64,000 bases of DNA from Photobacterium marinum (GTDB lineage Bacteria; Pseudomonadota; Gammaproteobacteria; Enterobacterales; Vibrionaceae): positions 203,946 through 267,945 of the forward strand of contig NZ_AMZO01000020.1 in assembly GCF_000331515.1 (NCBI RefSeq), read 5' to 3'. The translations under genes and the position numbers were made by a program. The notes below the pieces were generated by a model. It was not told the DNA's origin, made no database searches, and saw only the letters and a program-made list of their open reading frames with translations. This document shows positions 1 to 9,490 of this stretch, piece after piece (position 1 is the first letter of the stretch; each line of letters begins with the position of its first letter).

Positions 1-378
1 AAAAAAAACAATGGCTTCATCATAACGCTCCTGGCGACAAAGAAAGACACCATAGTTATTCCGGATATCACCGTTTTTCGGCGAATCACGCAAAGCTTCC
101 TTGTAAAAAGCTTCAGCTTTTTCCGGTTCATCTACCCGTTGATAATAATATGCTATAGCATTCTGTGCACGATAATAATCCGGTGCGTACTTAAGCGCTA
201 ACTCAAGATTATCACGGGCACGCTGCCACTGTCCTGACTCAAGGTAGTTCAGACCAAGTGAAATTCTGGCCTCTGAAGCTTCAATCCTATTGAATTCTTT
301 CTTATTGCCATCTTCATCGACTGTAACACAGCCCACCAATAAGCTACACAATAAAGGGTAAACCTTCCACCGTTGCAT
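1..378 (-). CDS. pilW: PilW/PilF type IV pilus biogenesis lipoprotein (5' part only)
   Basis: The gene starts at 378 and runs off the left edge after 126 codons, so the C-terminus is missing. It opens with a short hydrophobic signal ending in a lipobox (LLVGC), and an outer-membrane lipoprotein is expected. The rest is helical TPR-type sequence (for example LGLNYLESGQWQRARDNLEL and NNYGVFLCRQERYDEAI). PilW/PilF proteins are TPR pilotins that help the type IV pilus secretin assemble. Its position just downstream of ndk and rlmN is the usual gamma-proteobacterial order, which supports the assignment more than the partial sequence could alone. Confidence 0.85.
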   Translation of the reverse strand, partial: MQRWKVYPLLCSLLVGCVTVDEDGNKKEFNRIEASEARISLGLNYLESGQWQRARDNLELALKYAPDYYRAQNAIAYYYQRVDEPEKAEAFYKEALRDSPKNGDIRNNYGVFLCRQERYDEAIVFF

Positions 379-444
379 ACTTTCCCCAAGTCCATGGTTC
401 AATACAATTCCGGCGACAGGTTACCCTAACAACTTACCTCACTG

Positions 445-1569
445 TTATGAGACAGCTTTTACTGGAATTCGTTCTGCATTTTCATCATTGGCTTTTGTTC
501 GTTTCGTGCGGTCAATCACATCACCGACTAACTGGCCACAAGCCGCATCAATGTCATCACCACGGGTCTTACGTACAGTAACCGTGAAATCGTACTCCAT
601 CAGAGTCTTCATGAAACGGTCAACACGTGAGTTACTCGGTTTCTTGTATGGCGAGCCCGGGTACGGGTTGAACGGGATCAGGTTTATCTTAGCCGGCGTG
701 TCTTTCAGTGTCTTAGCCAGCTGACGCGCGTGCTCCATATCGTCATTCACATGATCCAACAGAACGTACTCAACGGTTACACGACCACGGTTTGCATTAG
801 ATGAAGCAATGTAGCGACGAACTGAACCCAGGAAGTCATCAATGTTCCAGCGATCGTTGATTGGCATAATCTGCGAACGCAGTTCGTCAGTTGGTGCATG
901 CAAAGAAATCGCCAATGCAACATCAATGTTGTCAGTCATCTGATCAAGACCGGATACCACTCCTGAAGTAGAAACCGTTACACGGCGCTTAGACAGGCCA
1001 AAGCCCAGATCATCCAGCATAATTTCCAGAGCTGGAATCAGGTTCTTCATGTTCAGCAGCGGCTCACCCATACCCATCATCACCACGTTGGTGATTGGGC
1101 GGCGACCGGTTTCTTTTTCAACACCGATCTCTTTGGCTGCACGCCATACCTGACCGATAATTTCTGATACACGTAGGTTACGGTTAAAGCCCTGCTGTGC
1201 CGTTGAGCAGAACTTACACTCAAGCGCACAACCTACCTGAGAAGATACACATAAAGTGGCTCGGTCATCTTCCGGAATGTAAACCGTTTCTACATCCTGA
1301 TCACCAACACGCATCGCCCATTTGATAGTGCCATCAGAAGAGTGCTGAGCTTCAGAAACATAAGGAGCACGAATTTCGGCAACCTGCTTTAGCTTTTCTC
1401 GCAGCTTCTTGTTGATGTTGGTCATTTGATCGAAATCATCACAACCGAAATGATACATCCACTTCATTATCTGATCGGCACGGAATGCTTTTTCACCAAG
1501 CTCTTCAGCGAAATACTGACGCAGACCCTTGCGATCGAAATCCAGCAGATTTGTTTTGACTGTTGTCAT
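445..1569 (-). CDS. rlmN: dual-specificity 23S rRNA/tRNA adenine C2-methyltransferase RlmN
   Basis: Radical-SAM enzyme that methylates C2 of A2503 in 23S rRNA and of A37 in some tRNAs. The cluster-binding CxxxCxxC is seen as CALECKFC, followed by [22 protein letters not shown] and the C-terminal [13 protein letters not shown], which holds the second catalytic cysteine, are also present. The frame stays open to 1650, but the ATG at 1569 (reading [11 protein letters not shown]) gives 374 residues and aligns with the E. coli protein, so it is chosen. It lies between ndk upstream and pilW downstream. Confidence 0.97.
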   Translation of the reverse strand: MTTVKTNLLDFDRKGLRQYFAEELGEKAFRADQIMKWMYHFGCDDFDQMTNINKKLREKLKQVAEIRAPYVSEAQHSSDGTIKWAMRVGDQDVETVYIPEDDRATLCVSSQVGCALECKFCSTAQQGFNRNLRVSEIIGQVWRAAKEIGVEKETGRRPITNVVMMGMGEPLLNMKNLIPALEIMLDDLGFGLSKRRVTVSTSGVVSGLDQMTDNIDVALAISLHAPTDELRSQIMPINDRWNIDDFLGSVRRYIASSNANRGRVTVEYVLLDHVNDDMEHARQLAKTLKDTPAKINLIPFNPYPGSPYKKPSNSRVDRFMKTLMEYDFTVTVRKTRGDDIDAACGQLVGDVIDRTKRTKANDENAERIPVKAVS

Positions 1570-1735
1570 CGGTTGTTGCCTCACTAAAAAATGACTGATT
1601 GTGCCTTGGCAACCTTTAGTAGGGTGGTTGCATGTAACAGGACAGTTCAAGGCGCGAAATTGTACAGCCTTTACCGCTGAGTTTCCACTTGTAACCCATA
1701 GGGATATATTAGCAAGAAGGCATTTGAGACCATGA

Positions 1736-1764
1736 AAAACGAAACGGGGAGCCGAAGCTCCCCG
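1736..1764 (-). terminator. intrinsic terminator of ndk
   Basis: An 8-bp perfect stem (CGGGGAGC / GCTCCCCG) with a TTCG tetraloop is followed on the minus strand by TTTCGTTTTT. It sits ~40 bases after the ndk stop, so rlmN is probably transcribed mainly from its own promoter in the remaining 170 bases. Confidence 0.9.
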
Positions 1765-1800
1765 TCAATTAACTGTTTTGTTTAAAATTCAGCCAGCAGT

Positions 1801-2229
1801 TTAGCTGCGAGGGAAAATTTCATCGTCAGCAAAGAAATAAGCCACTTCACGCGCCGCTGATTCAGGGCTGTCTGAACCATGTACTGAGTTATGACGAAGG
1901 CTCAGAGCAAAGTCTGAACGAATGGTTCCGCATGCAGCATCTTCCGGGTTGGTTTTACCCATCAGCTCACGGTAGCGGGTGATCGAGCTTTCCCCTTCCA
2001 GCACCTGCACCATCACCGGACCGGATGTCATAAACTCAACTAAATCAGCAAAAAACGGCTTCCCTTCGTGCTCCGCATAAAAGCCTTGCGCTTTTTCGGC
2101 ATTCATATGGATCATCTTCGCCGCCACAATTTTCAGGTCGGCATTTTCAAAACGCTGGTAAATCGCACCAATCAGGTTGCGATCAACAGCATCAGGCTTA
2201 ACGATTGAGAGCGTTTTTTCAATTGTCAT
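1801..2229 (-). CDS. ndk: nucleoside diphosphate kinase
   Basis: Transfers the gamma-phosphate from ATP to other (d)NDPs through a phosphohistidine. At 142 residues it has the usual length. The active-site histidine lies in the signature [10 protein letters not shown], the N-terminus reads ERTL-type ([13 protein letters not shown]), and the FTSGP/FMTSGP element is present. It is followed by a strong terminator and preceded by its own ribosome-binding region; the M17 peptidase gene upstream ends with a separate hairpin. Confidence 0.97.
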   Translation of the reverse strand: MTIEKTLSIVKPDAVDRNLIGAIYQRFENADLKIVAAKMIHMNAEKAQGFYAEHEGKPFFADLVEFMTSGPVMVQVLEGESSITRYRELMGKTNPEDAACGTIRSDFALSLRHNSVHGSDSPESAAREVAYFFADDEIFPRS

Positions 2230-2264
2230 TATTATTTTTCCCTTTGAATCAGTTCATTTAAGCA

Positions 2265-2294
2265 GTGGGACAAAACCGGCCGCAATGGCCGGTT
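2265..2294 (-). terminator. probable terminator of the second peptidase gene
   Basis: Perfect 8-bp inverted repeat AACCGGCC / GGCCGGTT with a 5-base loop, just after the stop of the peptidase paralogue. The following run on the minus strand is only TTTTG, so termination may be partial. Confidence 0.65.
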
Positions 2295-2302
2295 ATCACA
2301 CG

Positions 2303-3580
2303 CTAGAGCAACAAGGCTGCGATATTGGCCACCCCCTGACCTGTCGCCCCTGCCGCCCAGCGGCTGTCGGCACTATCCTGAAAACAAGCCGCCAGATCAA
2401 AATGAATCCAGCTGCTGTTATTGGTATCGACGAAACGTGACAGAAAGGCAGCTGCATTGGAAGCCCCTCCCATTCCGCCGCCTTTCTGCGCCCGGCTGTT
2501 AGCCGTCTCCGCATAATATGAAGGACAGTTATCCTGATGCCATTTTTCCAGCGGAAGCGGCCAGGCTGGCTCATGAACCAGCTCAGACAGCTCCTGTGCT
2601 TTGAGCAACAGAGACTTATCCATACTGAACAGAGCATTATACTCAGTTCCAAGTGCCATCATTGCAGCGCCAGTAAGCGTTGCTGCATCAATGATTAACG
2701 GCGCTTTAGTCTCACTGGCAGCAATCAGGCCATCAGCCAATACCAGACGCCCCTCTGCATCGGTATTGACGACTTCGACCGTCATTCCATTCTTGTACGT
2801 TAGCACATCACCGAGCTTATAGGCGTTACCAGCCACCATATTTTCTGCGCAACATAAGATCAACCTCACACGTTGGCGCAAACCTTGCTCAATCGCATAG
2901 CCCAAAGCTGCGGTAACTGTCGCCGCGCCGCCCATATCGCACTTCATGGTCACCATACCTGCGCTGGACTTCAGGCTATAACCACCTGAATCAAAAGTGA
3001 TCCCCTTACCGACCAGACAAGCAGCAATCGGAGCATCTTCAGCACCAGTCGGATTGTAGTCCAATGTCAACATGACAGGTTTTCGGCTGCTCGCACGACC
3101 GACACTGTGAGTGCCGACCCAACCATGTTCCAGCAACTGGTCTCCGGCCAAGATTTCATGGCTGATATGCTCACCGGCAATAGAGGTCAGAAACTCCACT
3201 GCTTCAGCGGCCAGTTTCTCCGGGTACATATTTTCCGGTGTCGCATTAACGACACGGCGAACCCACTCAATGCTGCGGCGACGGGCACTAAGCAATTCCA
3301 CTTCATCTTCATCAATCGGTGACCATTCGAGCTCCACCGGTTTATTTGGTGTGGCAAAACCGCAGTAAAACGCCCACTGACGTTCATAATTCCAGCCATT
3401 ACCTTCAAGGCTAATTTGTTCAGCCCCCTGTGACTGCAAGCGACGTGCAGCCTGCTGGATCCGGCGCAACGGGAATTCCCCGTGATAGTGAATCACTGCA
3501 CCGTCTTCCCGATAAGAAAGCAAGGCCTTCTCACCCCATACTCCGGCACATGGCTCCGCTGATAGTGTAATCCTTAACAT
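2303..3580 (-). CDS. second M17 leucyl aminopeptidase of the PepB type (paralogue)
   Basis: Cytoplasmic dizinc/dimanganese aminopeptidase of family M17 (425 residues). The metal-binding and catalytic elements are intact: [22 protein letters not shown] and the family signature [14 protein letters not shown]. It is clearly related to the PepB encoded immediately upstream but diverges across the N-terminal domain and the C-terminal third (PSYYAETANSRAQKGGGMGG where PepB has [18 protein letters not shown]). ATG at 3580 is preferred over a GTG two codons earlier because AAAGG lies at good spacing. With conserved ligands it is probably active; substrate preference cannot be read from the sequence. 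Confidence 0.9.
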   Translation of the reverse strand: MLRITLSAEPCAGVWGEKALLSYREDGAVIHYHGEFPLRRIQQAARRLQSQGAEQISLEGNGWNYERQWAFYCGFATPNKPVELEWSPIDEDEVELLSARRRSIEWVRRVVNATPENMYPEKLAAEAVEFLTSIAGEHISHEILAGDQLLEHGWVGTHSVGRASSRKPVMLTLDYNPTGAEDAPIAACLVGKGITFDSGGYSLKSSAGMVTMKCDMGGAATVTAALGYAIEQGLRQRVRLILCCAENMVAGNAYKLGDVLTYKNGMTVEVVNTDAEGRLVLADGLIAASETKAPLIIDAATLTGAAMMALGTEYNALFSMDKSLLLKAQELSELVHEPAWPLPLEKWHQDNCPSYYAETANSRAQKGGGMGGASNAAAFLSRFVDTNNSSWIHFDLAACFQDSADSRWAAGATGQGVANIAALLL

Positions 3581-3619
3581 GAACACCCTTTTTGTTTTGG
3601 CTGTAGCAAACAGAACGTA

Positions 3620-3652
3620 TTCAAGAACATTTCAAGGCTCTTGTTCTTTGAA
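3620..3652. repeat. hairpin in the spacer between the two peptidase genes
   Basis: Inverted repeat TTCAAGAACA / TGTTCTTTGAA (one bulged base) around an 11-12 base loop, inside a 198-base spacer. No T-run follows on the minus strand, so it looks more like a processing or attenuation element than a classical terminator. Confidence 0.5.
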
Positions 3653-3778
3653 TAAATCCAGTTTTTGTTTCACCTAGCTGTCGCTGGCTCGACGACAACC
3701 AGGCTTTATCAATCAAGCTTTCTTGAGCAAACATCTCAATCAAACTGTGTAAAAGTAGTACCTATGTAAAAATACCGC

Positions 3779-5068
3779 TTATTTTTCATTACACAGGATA
3801 TTAGCGAGAGTGCGAACACCCATGCCAGTTGCACCAGCCCCCCACTTGTCAGTAGCAGACTTACGGTAAGTACCGCTGGCATCAATGTGCATCCAACCTT
3901 TTTTGTAATCTTCAACAAAATAAGACAGGAAGGCGGCAGCAGTACTGGCACCGGGCAAAAACTCGCCCTGCGAGATATTCGCCAAATCGGCAAAGTTTGA
4001 TGGTGTCATTGAGCGGTGCTGCTCAGCCAGCGGCAATGGCCAGAAGCCTTCATGTTCTTCACTGGCCGCCATCAGAGTTTTCTGTGCTAATTCATGGTCG
4101 AAACTAAGCAGAGCATGGTAATCATTACCCAATGCATTTTTTGCTGATCCGGTCAGAGTTGCACAGTCAATGATCATTTGCGCTTTCTGCTCAGCCGCAT
4201 AAATCAAACCATCAGCCAAAACAAGACGTCCTTCAGCATCGGTATTCAGCACCTCAACAGTTTTACCGTTCTTATAAGTGATAATATCGCCAACTCGGAC
4301 AGCACGACCTGAAACCATATTCTCGGCACAGCACAGAACCAGCTTAATGCGTTTCTTGGTTCCGCGGGCAATAGCCAGAGCAAGAGAACCGGCAGCCAGT
4401 GCAGCACCGCCCATATCCGCTTTCATGGCAATCATGCCGGCAGACGGCTTAAGGCTGTAACCACCGGAATCAAAAGTGATGCCTTTACCTACAAAGCATG
4501 TATGCACAGGTGTATCAACATCACCGGTCGGGTTGTAGTCAAGGCGCAGCATAGCCGCAGAGTGGTCGGAGCCACGACCTACGGTATGGATACCAGCCCA
4601 GCCTTCATCCAATAAACTGGTGCCTTTAACAATCTTGTAAGTTACATGATCCGGAGCCAACGATTTAATGAACTCACCAGCACGGGAGGCCAACTGTGAC
4701 GGACGCACAATCTCAGCAGGCTGGTTAATAATTTCACGCACCCAATTAGTCGCCTTCAGTCGAGCCTGAAGTTCTGCTTCATCTTCTTCATTCAGACCAC
4801 TCCAGCTGACCTCATTACCAGGCTTGGCATTACGGTGCCCCTGAATAAAGGCCCAGATACCTTCCAGCTCCCAACCTTCACCAGACAGTGTCACCTGCTT
4901 GATGCCCTGCCCGTCCAGTTTACGTCCGGCACGCTGCAACGCTGTCAGTGGATTATCATCATTCAGATGGATCACGGCACCTTCCGCACTGAAGGTCAGC
5001 AATGCATTTTTACCCCACTTCTCATCGGCTGCTTGCTGGGATTGAAAAACAAACATATTGGCAGACAT
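3779..5068 (-). CDS. pepB: peptidase B (M17 leucyl aminopeptidase)
   Basis: 429-residue M17 aminopeptidase, the closer match to E. coli PepB along its full length. It shows [42 protein letters not shown] and a PepB-like C-terminal end ([16 protein letters not shown]). It releases N-terminal residues from peptides in the cytosol as a hexamer (family knowledge). AAGGAG lies six bases before the ATG. It sits downstream of iscX, as in E. coli, but is separated from it by a strong terminator and ~390 bases, so it probably has its own promoter. Confidence 0.95.
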   Translation of the reverse strand: MSANMFVFQSQQAADEKWGKNALLTFSAEGAVIHLNDDNPLTALQRAGRKLDGQGIKQVTLSGEGWELEGIWAFIQGHRNAKPGNEVSWSGLNEEDEAELQARLKATNWVREIINQPAEIVRPSQLASRAGEFIKSLAPDHVTYKIVKGTSLLDEGWAGIHTVGRGSDHSAAMLRLDYNPTGDVDTPVHTCFVGKGITFDSGGYSLKPSAGMIAMKADMGGAALAAGSLALAIARGTKKRIKLVLCCAENMVSGRAVRVGDIITYKNGKTVEVLNTDAEGRLVLADGLIYAAEQKAQMIIDCATLTGSAKNALGNDYHALLSFDHELAQKTLMAASEEHEGFWPLPLAEQHRSMTPSNFADLANISQGEFLPGASTAAAFLSYFVEDYKKGWMHIDASGTYRKSATDKWGAGATGMGVRTLANILCNEK

Positions 5069-5276
5069 GAATTACTCCTTGGGTTCGGCGCTCCATAACC
5101 GGCTCTGCTCGCGGTAGTATGGAGAAAATAACAAGGGTCAGCCTGTTCAGTGATATCCCAAACACTCTCATGTAACAAAGATACGACATCATGGTTACCA
5201 CACATACAAGACGTTATGAGGGCATTATAAGGAAAAGCGCTGCTTTATCAGCAACAAAGCAAACTGTCAGGCTGCA

Positions 5277-5330
5277 ATTAGTGAGTCAATACTTTTAGCA
5301 AAAACTCAATTTTTAGCAATATTCACTAAT
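5277..5330. promoter_or_regulatory. candidate operator block upstream of pepB
   Basis: An inverted repeat ATTAGTGA (5277-5284) / TCACTAAT (5323-5330) brackets two near-direct repeats, TCAATACTTTTAGCAA and TCAATTTTTAGCAA, spaced about 20 bases (two helical turns) apart. This fits a multimeric regulator site ~210-260 bases before pepB. The cognate protein is not known. Confidence 0.4.
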
Positions 5331-5395
5331 GTGCACCGATAGCGCCAAATAAACAAGATGTTTACATCGAGACTAAGAGAAAGATCGGACTGGAG

Positions 5396-5423
5396 AAAAT
5401 AAAACAGGGCCAGAAGGCCCTGT
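5396..5423 (-). terminator. intrinsic terminator after iscX
   Basis: Perfect 8-bp stem ACAGGGCC / GGCCCTGT with a 4-base loop, followed on the minus strand by TTTTATTTTC. It ends the isc operon just downstream of iscX. Confidence 0.9.
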
Positions 5424-5460
5424 AGAGGAATAAAAATAAGGTTAGCGGTGTAACGAAGAA

Positions 5461-5661
5461 TTAATCCATTTCTTCAATCCAGCATTGCTGGACAGCTTCT
5501 AATACCTTTTCACCACAGTGCTTCGGATCATCATCAAAATCATCCAGCGCCAATATCCACTCACGAAGATCGGTAAACAGGACTGTCTTAGGGTCAACGT
5601 CCGGAAACTGTTCAGAAAGCTCAATAGCCAAATCACGAGAATCAATCCATTTCAGTCCCAT
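5461..5661 (-). CDS. iscX: IscX (YfhJ) Fe-S assembly adaptor
   Basis: Small acidic protein of 66 residues that starts MGLKWIDSRDLAIELSEQFPD and contains the DPKTVLFTDLREWI block typical of IscX. In E. coli it binds IscS and modulates cluster assembly. GGAG is placed well before the ATG. Unusually, 232 bases with two hairpins separate it from fdx, where the two genes are normally adjacent. Confidence 0.95.
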   Translation of the reverse strand: MGLKWIDSRDLAIELSEQFPDVDPKTVLFTDLREWILALDDFDDDPKHCGEKVLEAVQQCWIEEMD

Positions 5662-5836
5662 AGCACTACTCCTTTTCTGCGTTGGACAATACCTGACAGA
5701 ACAATAGCCTATAGCTTTCCTTTTTACTATCAGGCCGGATATTCAATTCGGTTTAAAATAGCTATTCCCTTGTCTCTTACGGTCGCTATAAAAAAGCAAA
5801 AAGCCCACAAGCATAAAACAAAGAAACAAGGGGACA

Positions 5837-5885
5837 GCTACTAGTGTAGCCGACCTGCTGGCAGCCTTAAGGCAAACAGCAGGCC
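5837..5885. repeat. two consecutive hairpins between fdx and iscX
   Basis: GCTAC-TAGT-GTAGC (5837-5850) is followed by a larger stem CCTGCTG / CAGCAGG (5854-5860 / 5877-5883) with an inner GCCTT/AAGGC pairing. It lies directly downstream of the fdx stop on the minus strand. There is no immediate T-run, so it could stabilise the upstream isc mRNA or attenuate transcription into iscX. Confidence 0.55.
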
Positions 5886-5893
5886 GTATTCAA

Positions 5894-6232
5894 TTAGTGG
5901 TTTTCAGAAGCCAGGTTAACGGTGTATTTTGGAATTTCCACCACCAAGTCTTCATCCGCCACTTTCGCCTGACAACCCAAACGCGACTCAGGCTCAAGAC
6001 CCCATGCTTTATCCAGCATATCGTCTTCAAGCTCACTGCTTTCATCCATTGAGTCAAAGCCTTCACGAATGATCACATGGCACGTTGTACAAGCACACGA
6101 CTTTTCACAAGCATGTTCAATGCCGATGCCATTTTTCAGGGCGACATCCAGGACGGTTTCACCAGTTTCTGCTTCCAGGACAGCTCCCTCTGGGCATAGT
6201 TCCTCGTGGGGTAATACAACAATTTTAGGCAT
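5894..6232 (-). CDS. fdx: ISC-type [2Fe-2S] ferredoxin
   Basis: 112-residue adrenodoxin-like ferredoxin that supplies electrons for Fe-S cluster assembly on IscU. Cluster ligands are visible in HACEKSCACTTC (Cys 42, 48, 51) and in a fourth cysteine in RLGCQAK. The start codon lies two bases after the hscA stop, so translation is probably coupled. It is the last of the tightly spaced isc genes. Confidence 0.97.
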   Translation of the reverse strand: MPKIVVLPHEELCPEGAVLEAETGETVLDVALKNGIGIEHACEKSCACTTCHVIIREGFDSMDESSELEDDMLDKAWGLEPESRLGCQAKVADEDLVVEIPKYTVNLASENH

Positions 6233-6234
6233 GC

Positions 6235-8088
6235 CTAAACCTCATCAATTGACTGACCAGCCAAAGCTTCACGGATAGACTTATCCATTCGGCGTGCGGC
6301 AAATTCCTGACTGGCCTTATCAGTTTTCTTAATACCCTGTTCAATTGCATAAGGGTCTGTACCCTGGCGTAATTGAACAAGTTCCATCATTACGGCTTCC
6401 AGCTCGTCACGCTCTTCTTTGCTCAGCAGGGTTTCACCATCCTGAGCCAGCGCTGTAATCAAACCTTCCAGGACGCGATCCGCTTCAACCTGTTGCTCAG
6501 CCAGGGCTCGGGCATCTTTATCATCCTGCGCATAAGTCATCGAATCCCGGAGCATTGTCGCGATTTCGTCATCAGTAAGACCGTATGACGGTTTCACCTG
6601 GATCGAAGACTGAACTCCGCTGCTCTTTTCCATCGCGGTCACTGACAGCAGGCCGTCAGCATCAACCTGATAGGTTACGCGAATGTGGGCAGCACCGGCA
6701 GCCATTGCCGGAATACCATGCAGGGCGAAACGAGCCAGCGAACGACAGTCGCTCACCATCTCACGCTCGCCTTGCACAACATGGACAGACATCGCGGTCT
6801 GGCCATCCTTGAATGTCGTAAACTCCTGAGCACGGGCAACAGGAATTGTCGTGTTACGTGGAATGATTTTCTCAATCATGCCACCCATGGTTTCAATACC
6901 CAGTGACAGCGGGATCACATCCAGCAACAGCATGTCAGAATCCGGCTTGTTACCTGCCAGAATATCAGCCTGAATAGCGGCACCGATTGCTACCACCTGA
7001 TCCGGGTCGATAGAAGTCAGCGGCGCTTTGCCAAAGTAATTACCAACCATTTCGCGTACCAGAGGAACACGGGTAGAACCACCTACCATCACAGTTTCGA
7101 TCACTTCGTCGATTTCAATACCGGCGTCCTTAATAGCACGACGACATGCCATCAGGGTTTTCTTAACCAGCGACTGGATCAGAGCATCAAACTGCTCACG
7201 AGTAATCGCACCTTGCCAACCCAGCACATCAATCTGTGCTTCATTGGCGTCTGTCAGGGCAATTTTTGCTTCTGTGGCAGCATCTTGCAGAGTGCGTCGC
7301 TGCTGTGCAGTCAGCTCACTGTCCATGCCAGCCTGTTCAGCAATCCATTCAGCCAGCAGGTGGTCAAAGTCATCACCGCCAAGCGCTGAATCACCACCGG
7401 TCGCCAGTACCTCGAACACACCTTTTGACAGACGCAGGATCGAAATATCAAACGTACCGCCACCCAGATCGTAAACAGCAATTACACCTTCCTGACCAGA
7501 ATCCAGGCCATAAGCAATCGCAGCGGCAGTCGGCTCATTCAACAGACGCAGCACATTCAGGTTCGCCAGTTTGGCCGCATCTTTAGTACCAGCACGCTGG
7601 GCATCATCGAAATAAGCAGGAACCGTGATAACAACACCTTCCAGCTCGCCGCCCAAAGTATCTACTGCGCGTTCCGTCAGAGATTTAAGGATTTCAGCTG
7701 ACACCTGTACCGGGTTTACCGCACCACTACGAGTTACCAGCTGTGGCAGGCCGTTATCTGTCGCCTGATACTGGTAAGGGAGTTTCGGGTAACGCTGCTG
7801 AATATCAGCCAGTGAACGCCCCATCATGCGCTTAACCGAAATAATGGTGTTCTCCGGATCCTGCTGAGACAGGTTCTTGGCATCATGACCAGTCAGCACG
7901 GCCTCTTCGCCAAAATGCACAACCGACGGCAGAAGCGCACGGCCCTGCTCATCTTTTAACGTTTCCGGAACGCCGCTGCGTACTGCAGCCACGAGAGAGT
8001 TGGTAGTACCCAGATCAATACCCACCGCCAGCTTATGTTGGTGCGGTGCAGCACTTAGACCTGGTTCAGCAATCTGTAACAGTGCCAT
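6235..8088 (-). CDS. hscA: Fe-S chaperone HscA (Hsp70 family)
   Basis: ATP-dependent Hsp70 chaperone that, with HscB, releases clusters from IscU by binding its LPPVK motif. At 617 residues it matches family length. GIDLGTTNS (~residues 23-31), [11 protein letters not shown] and [10 protein letters not shown] mark the nucleotide-binding domain, and the substrate-binding and lid domains follow. The frame is open to 8172, but the ATG at 8088 ([10 protein letters not shown]) has CAGGAA upstream and aligns with E. coli HscA. It sits between hscB and fdx. Confidence 0.97.
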   Translation of the reverse strand: MALLQIAEPGLSAAPHQHKLAVGIDLGTTNSLVAAVRSGVPETLKDEQGRALLPSVVHFGEEAVLTGHDAKNLSQQDPENTIISVKRMMGRSLADIQQRYPKLPYQYQATDNGLPQLVTRSGAVNPVQVSAEILKSLTERAVDTLGGELEGVVITVPAYFDDAQRAGTKDAAKLANLNVLRLLNEPTAAAIAYGLDSGQEGVIAVYDLGGGTFDISILRLSKGVFEVLATGGDSALGGDDFDHLLAEWIAEQAGMDSELTAQQRRTLQDAATEAKIALTDANEAQIDVLGWQGAITREQFDALIQSLVKKTLMACRRAIKDAGIEIDEVIETVMVGGSTRVPLVREMVGNYFGKAPLTSIDPDQVVAIGAAIQADILAGNKPDSDMLLLDVIPLSLGIETMGGMIEKIIPRNTTIPVARAQEFTTFKDGQTAMSVHVVQGEREMVSDCRSLARFALHGIPAMAAGAAHIRVTYQVDADGLLSVTAMEKSSGVQSSIQVKPSYGLTDDEIATMLRDSMTYAQDDKDARALAEQQVEADRVLEGLITALAQDGETLLSKEERDELEAVMMELVQLRQGTDPYAIEQGIKKTDKASQEFAARRMDKSIREALAGQSIDEV

Positions 8089-8119
8089 TATCGTTCCTGT
8101 GGAATTTATGCTGGAATAA

Positions 8120-8635
8120 TTAGTCGAGAAGAGTCTCTTCCAGACGTTCAACTTCTTCGCGCAGCTTATCAATAAACTTTAGCTTACGCACGGCATCGGC
8201 CGCCTGTTCCCAGCTTTCTTGATTTAACAATTGCTCAAGGCCCGCGAGCTGTGACTTGTATAGTGCTGATGCCTGCTGTTCAAAGTCAAACAACGCACTT
8301 TCTGGATCACTGGCATCTGGAATATCTTCCAGTGCTTCCCGCAGTTCCATCTGCTGCATTAAAAACTCAGGGTCCTGCAATGTCTTACTTTCGCCGCGAA
8401 TATCAAAGCCGTTTTCCGACAACATATATTCTGCACGGGAAATCGGGTTCTTCAGGGTCTGGAAGGCATCATTAATCTGCGCCGCTTTCTGCATGGCCAT
8501 CATGCGGTCACGTTCAGAAGAGGTCGCAAAATTATCTGGGTGGAAACGACGTTGCAGTTCCCGGAACTGAGTCGAAAGAAGGCTACCATCCAGTTTGAAT
8601 TGGAAAGGTAGCCCGAAGAGTTCGAAATGATTCAT
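8120..8635 (-). CDS. hscB: Fe-S co-chaperone HscB (J-domain)
   Basis: 171-residue J-domain protein that recruits IscU to HscA and stimulates its ATPase. The HPD motif is seen in QRRFHPDNF, followed by [20 protein letters not shown]; a C-terminal three-helix domain binds IscU. It lies 91 bases downstream of iscA and 31 bases upstream of hscA. Confidence 0.96.
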   Translation of the reverse strand: MNHFELFGLPFQFKLDGSLLSTQFRELQRRFHPDNFATSSERDRMMAMQKAAQINDAFQTLKNPISRAEYMLSENGFDIRGESKTLQDPEFLMQQMELREALEDIPDASDPESALFDFEQQASALYKSQLAGLEQLLNQESWEQAADAVRKLKFIDKLREEVERLEETLLD

Positions 8636-8726
8636 ATCGCAATCAGTATCTGTAAAGACAGAATCTAAAATGACCGAACCTGACTACACCAAAGACCGGA
8701 GCAATCAGGTTCGATTGAAACAGCGA

Positions 8727-9050
8727 TTAGACGTTGAAGCTTTCACCGCAACCGCATTCACTTGAAACGTTCGGGTTGTTGAACTTAAAGCCTTCATTCA
8801 GCCCTTCTTTGGCAAAATCCAGCTCAGTACCGTCGAGATAAAGCATACTTTTTGCATCTACGATGATCTTGATGCCCTTCTCTTCGAATACCTGATCCCC
8901 TTCATCGAGCTCATCAACGAACTCAAGGACATATGCCATACCTGAACATCCTGAAGTGCGAACACCTAAACGCAGGCCAATGCCTTTGCCACGGTTTTCA
9001 AGGAAAGTAGCTACGCGACTTGCCGCCGCTTCAGTAATAGTAATGGCCAT
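8727..9050 (-). CDS. iscA: IscA A-type Fe-S carrier
   Basis: 107-residue A-type carrier that passes iron or Fe-S clusters from IscU to apoproteins. The three conserved cysteines are present: [14 protein letters not shown] and the C-terminal CGCGESFNV. The length matches the family exactly. It lies 17 bases downstream of iscU in the isc operon. Confidence 0.97.
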   Translation of the reverse strand: MAITITEAAASRVATFLENRGKGIGLRLGVRTSGCSGMAYVLEFVDELDEGDQVFEEKGIKIIVDAKSMLYLDGTELDFAKEGLNEGFKFNNPNVSSECGCGESFNV

Positions 9051-9067
9051 ACAACAACCCTCTGGAA

Positions 9068-9457
9068 TTAATTAGTTTCTTCGTGTTTCTTCTTGTAATC
9101 AGTCACTGCCGCTTTAATTGCATCTTCTGCAAGAATTGAGCAGTGAATTTTTACAGGTGGTAGCTCAAGCTCTTCAGCAATTGCTGAGTTCTTGATTGCA
9201 GCAGCCTCATCCAGAGTCTTGCCCTTCACCCATTCAGTGATTAGCGAGCTTGATGCGATCGCTGAACCACAGCCATAGGTTTTGAACTTCGCGTCTTCGA
9301 TAATGCCTTCTTCAGTTACTTTGATCTGAAGTTTCATTACGTCACCGCAGGCCGGTGCACCCACCATGCCGCTACCTACATTTTTGTCACTCTTATCAAA
9401 TGAGCCCACGTTGCGCGGGTTCTCATAGTGATCGATTACTTTTTCACTGTATGCCAT
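9068..9457 (-). CDS. iscU: Fe-S cluster scaffold IscU
   Basis: 129-residue scaffold on which IscS-derived sulfur and iron are assembled. Cys37 and Asp39 ([10 protein letters not shown]), the central cysteine ([11 protein letters not shown]) and the HscA-recognition motif LPPVK followed by [10 protein letters not shown] are all present. It is spaced 33 bases after iscS. Confidence 0.98.
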   Translation of the reverse strand: MAYSEKVIDHYENPRNVGSFDKSDKNVGSGMVGAPACGDVMKLQIKVTEEGIIEDAKFKTYGCGSAIASSSLITEWVKGKTLDEAAAIKNSAIAEELELPPVKIHCSILAEDAIKAAVTDYKKKHEETN

Positions 9458-9490
9458 GATAATTTCCTCGAATACTTATGACCGCAAGAA

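Larger units (their letters stand above)
5069..5460. other. 392-base pepB upstream region
   Basis: AT-rich gene-free stretch between the iscX stop and the pepB start. It holds the iscX terminator at its right end and a repeat-rich block at 5277-5330. No credible open frame with a ribosome-binding site was found. Confidence 0.6.

Noticed and set aside
2303..3580. The second PepB copy as an inactivated duplicate
   Set aside because: Full length, no frameshift, and all M17 metal and catalytic motifs are intact.
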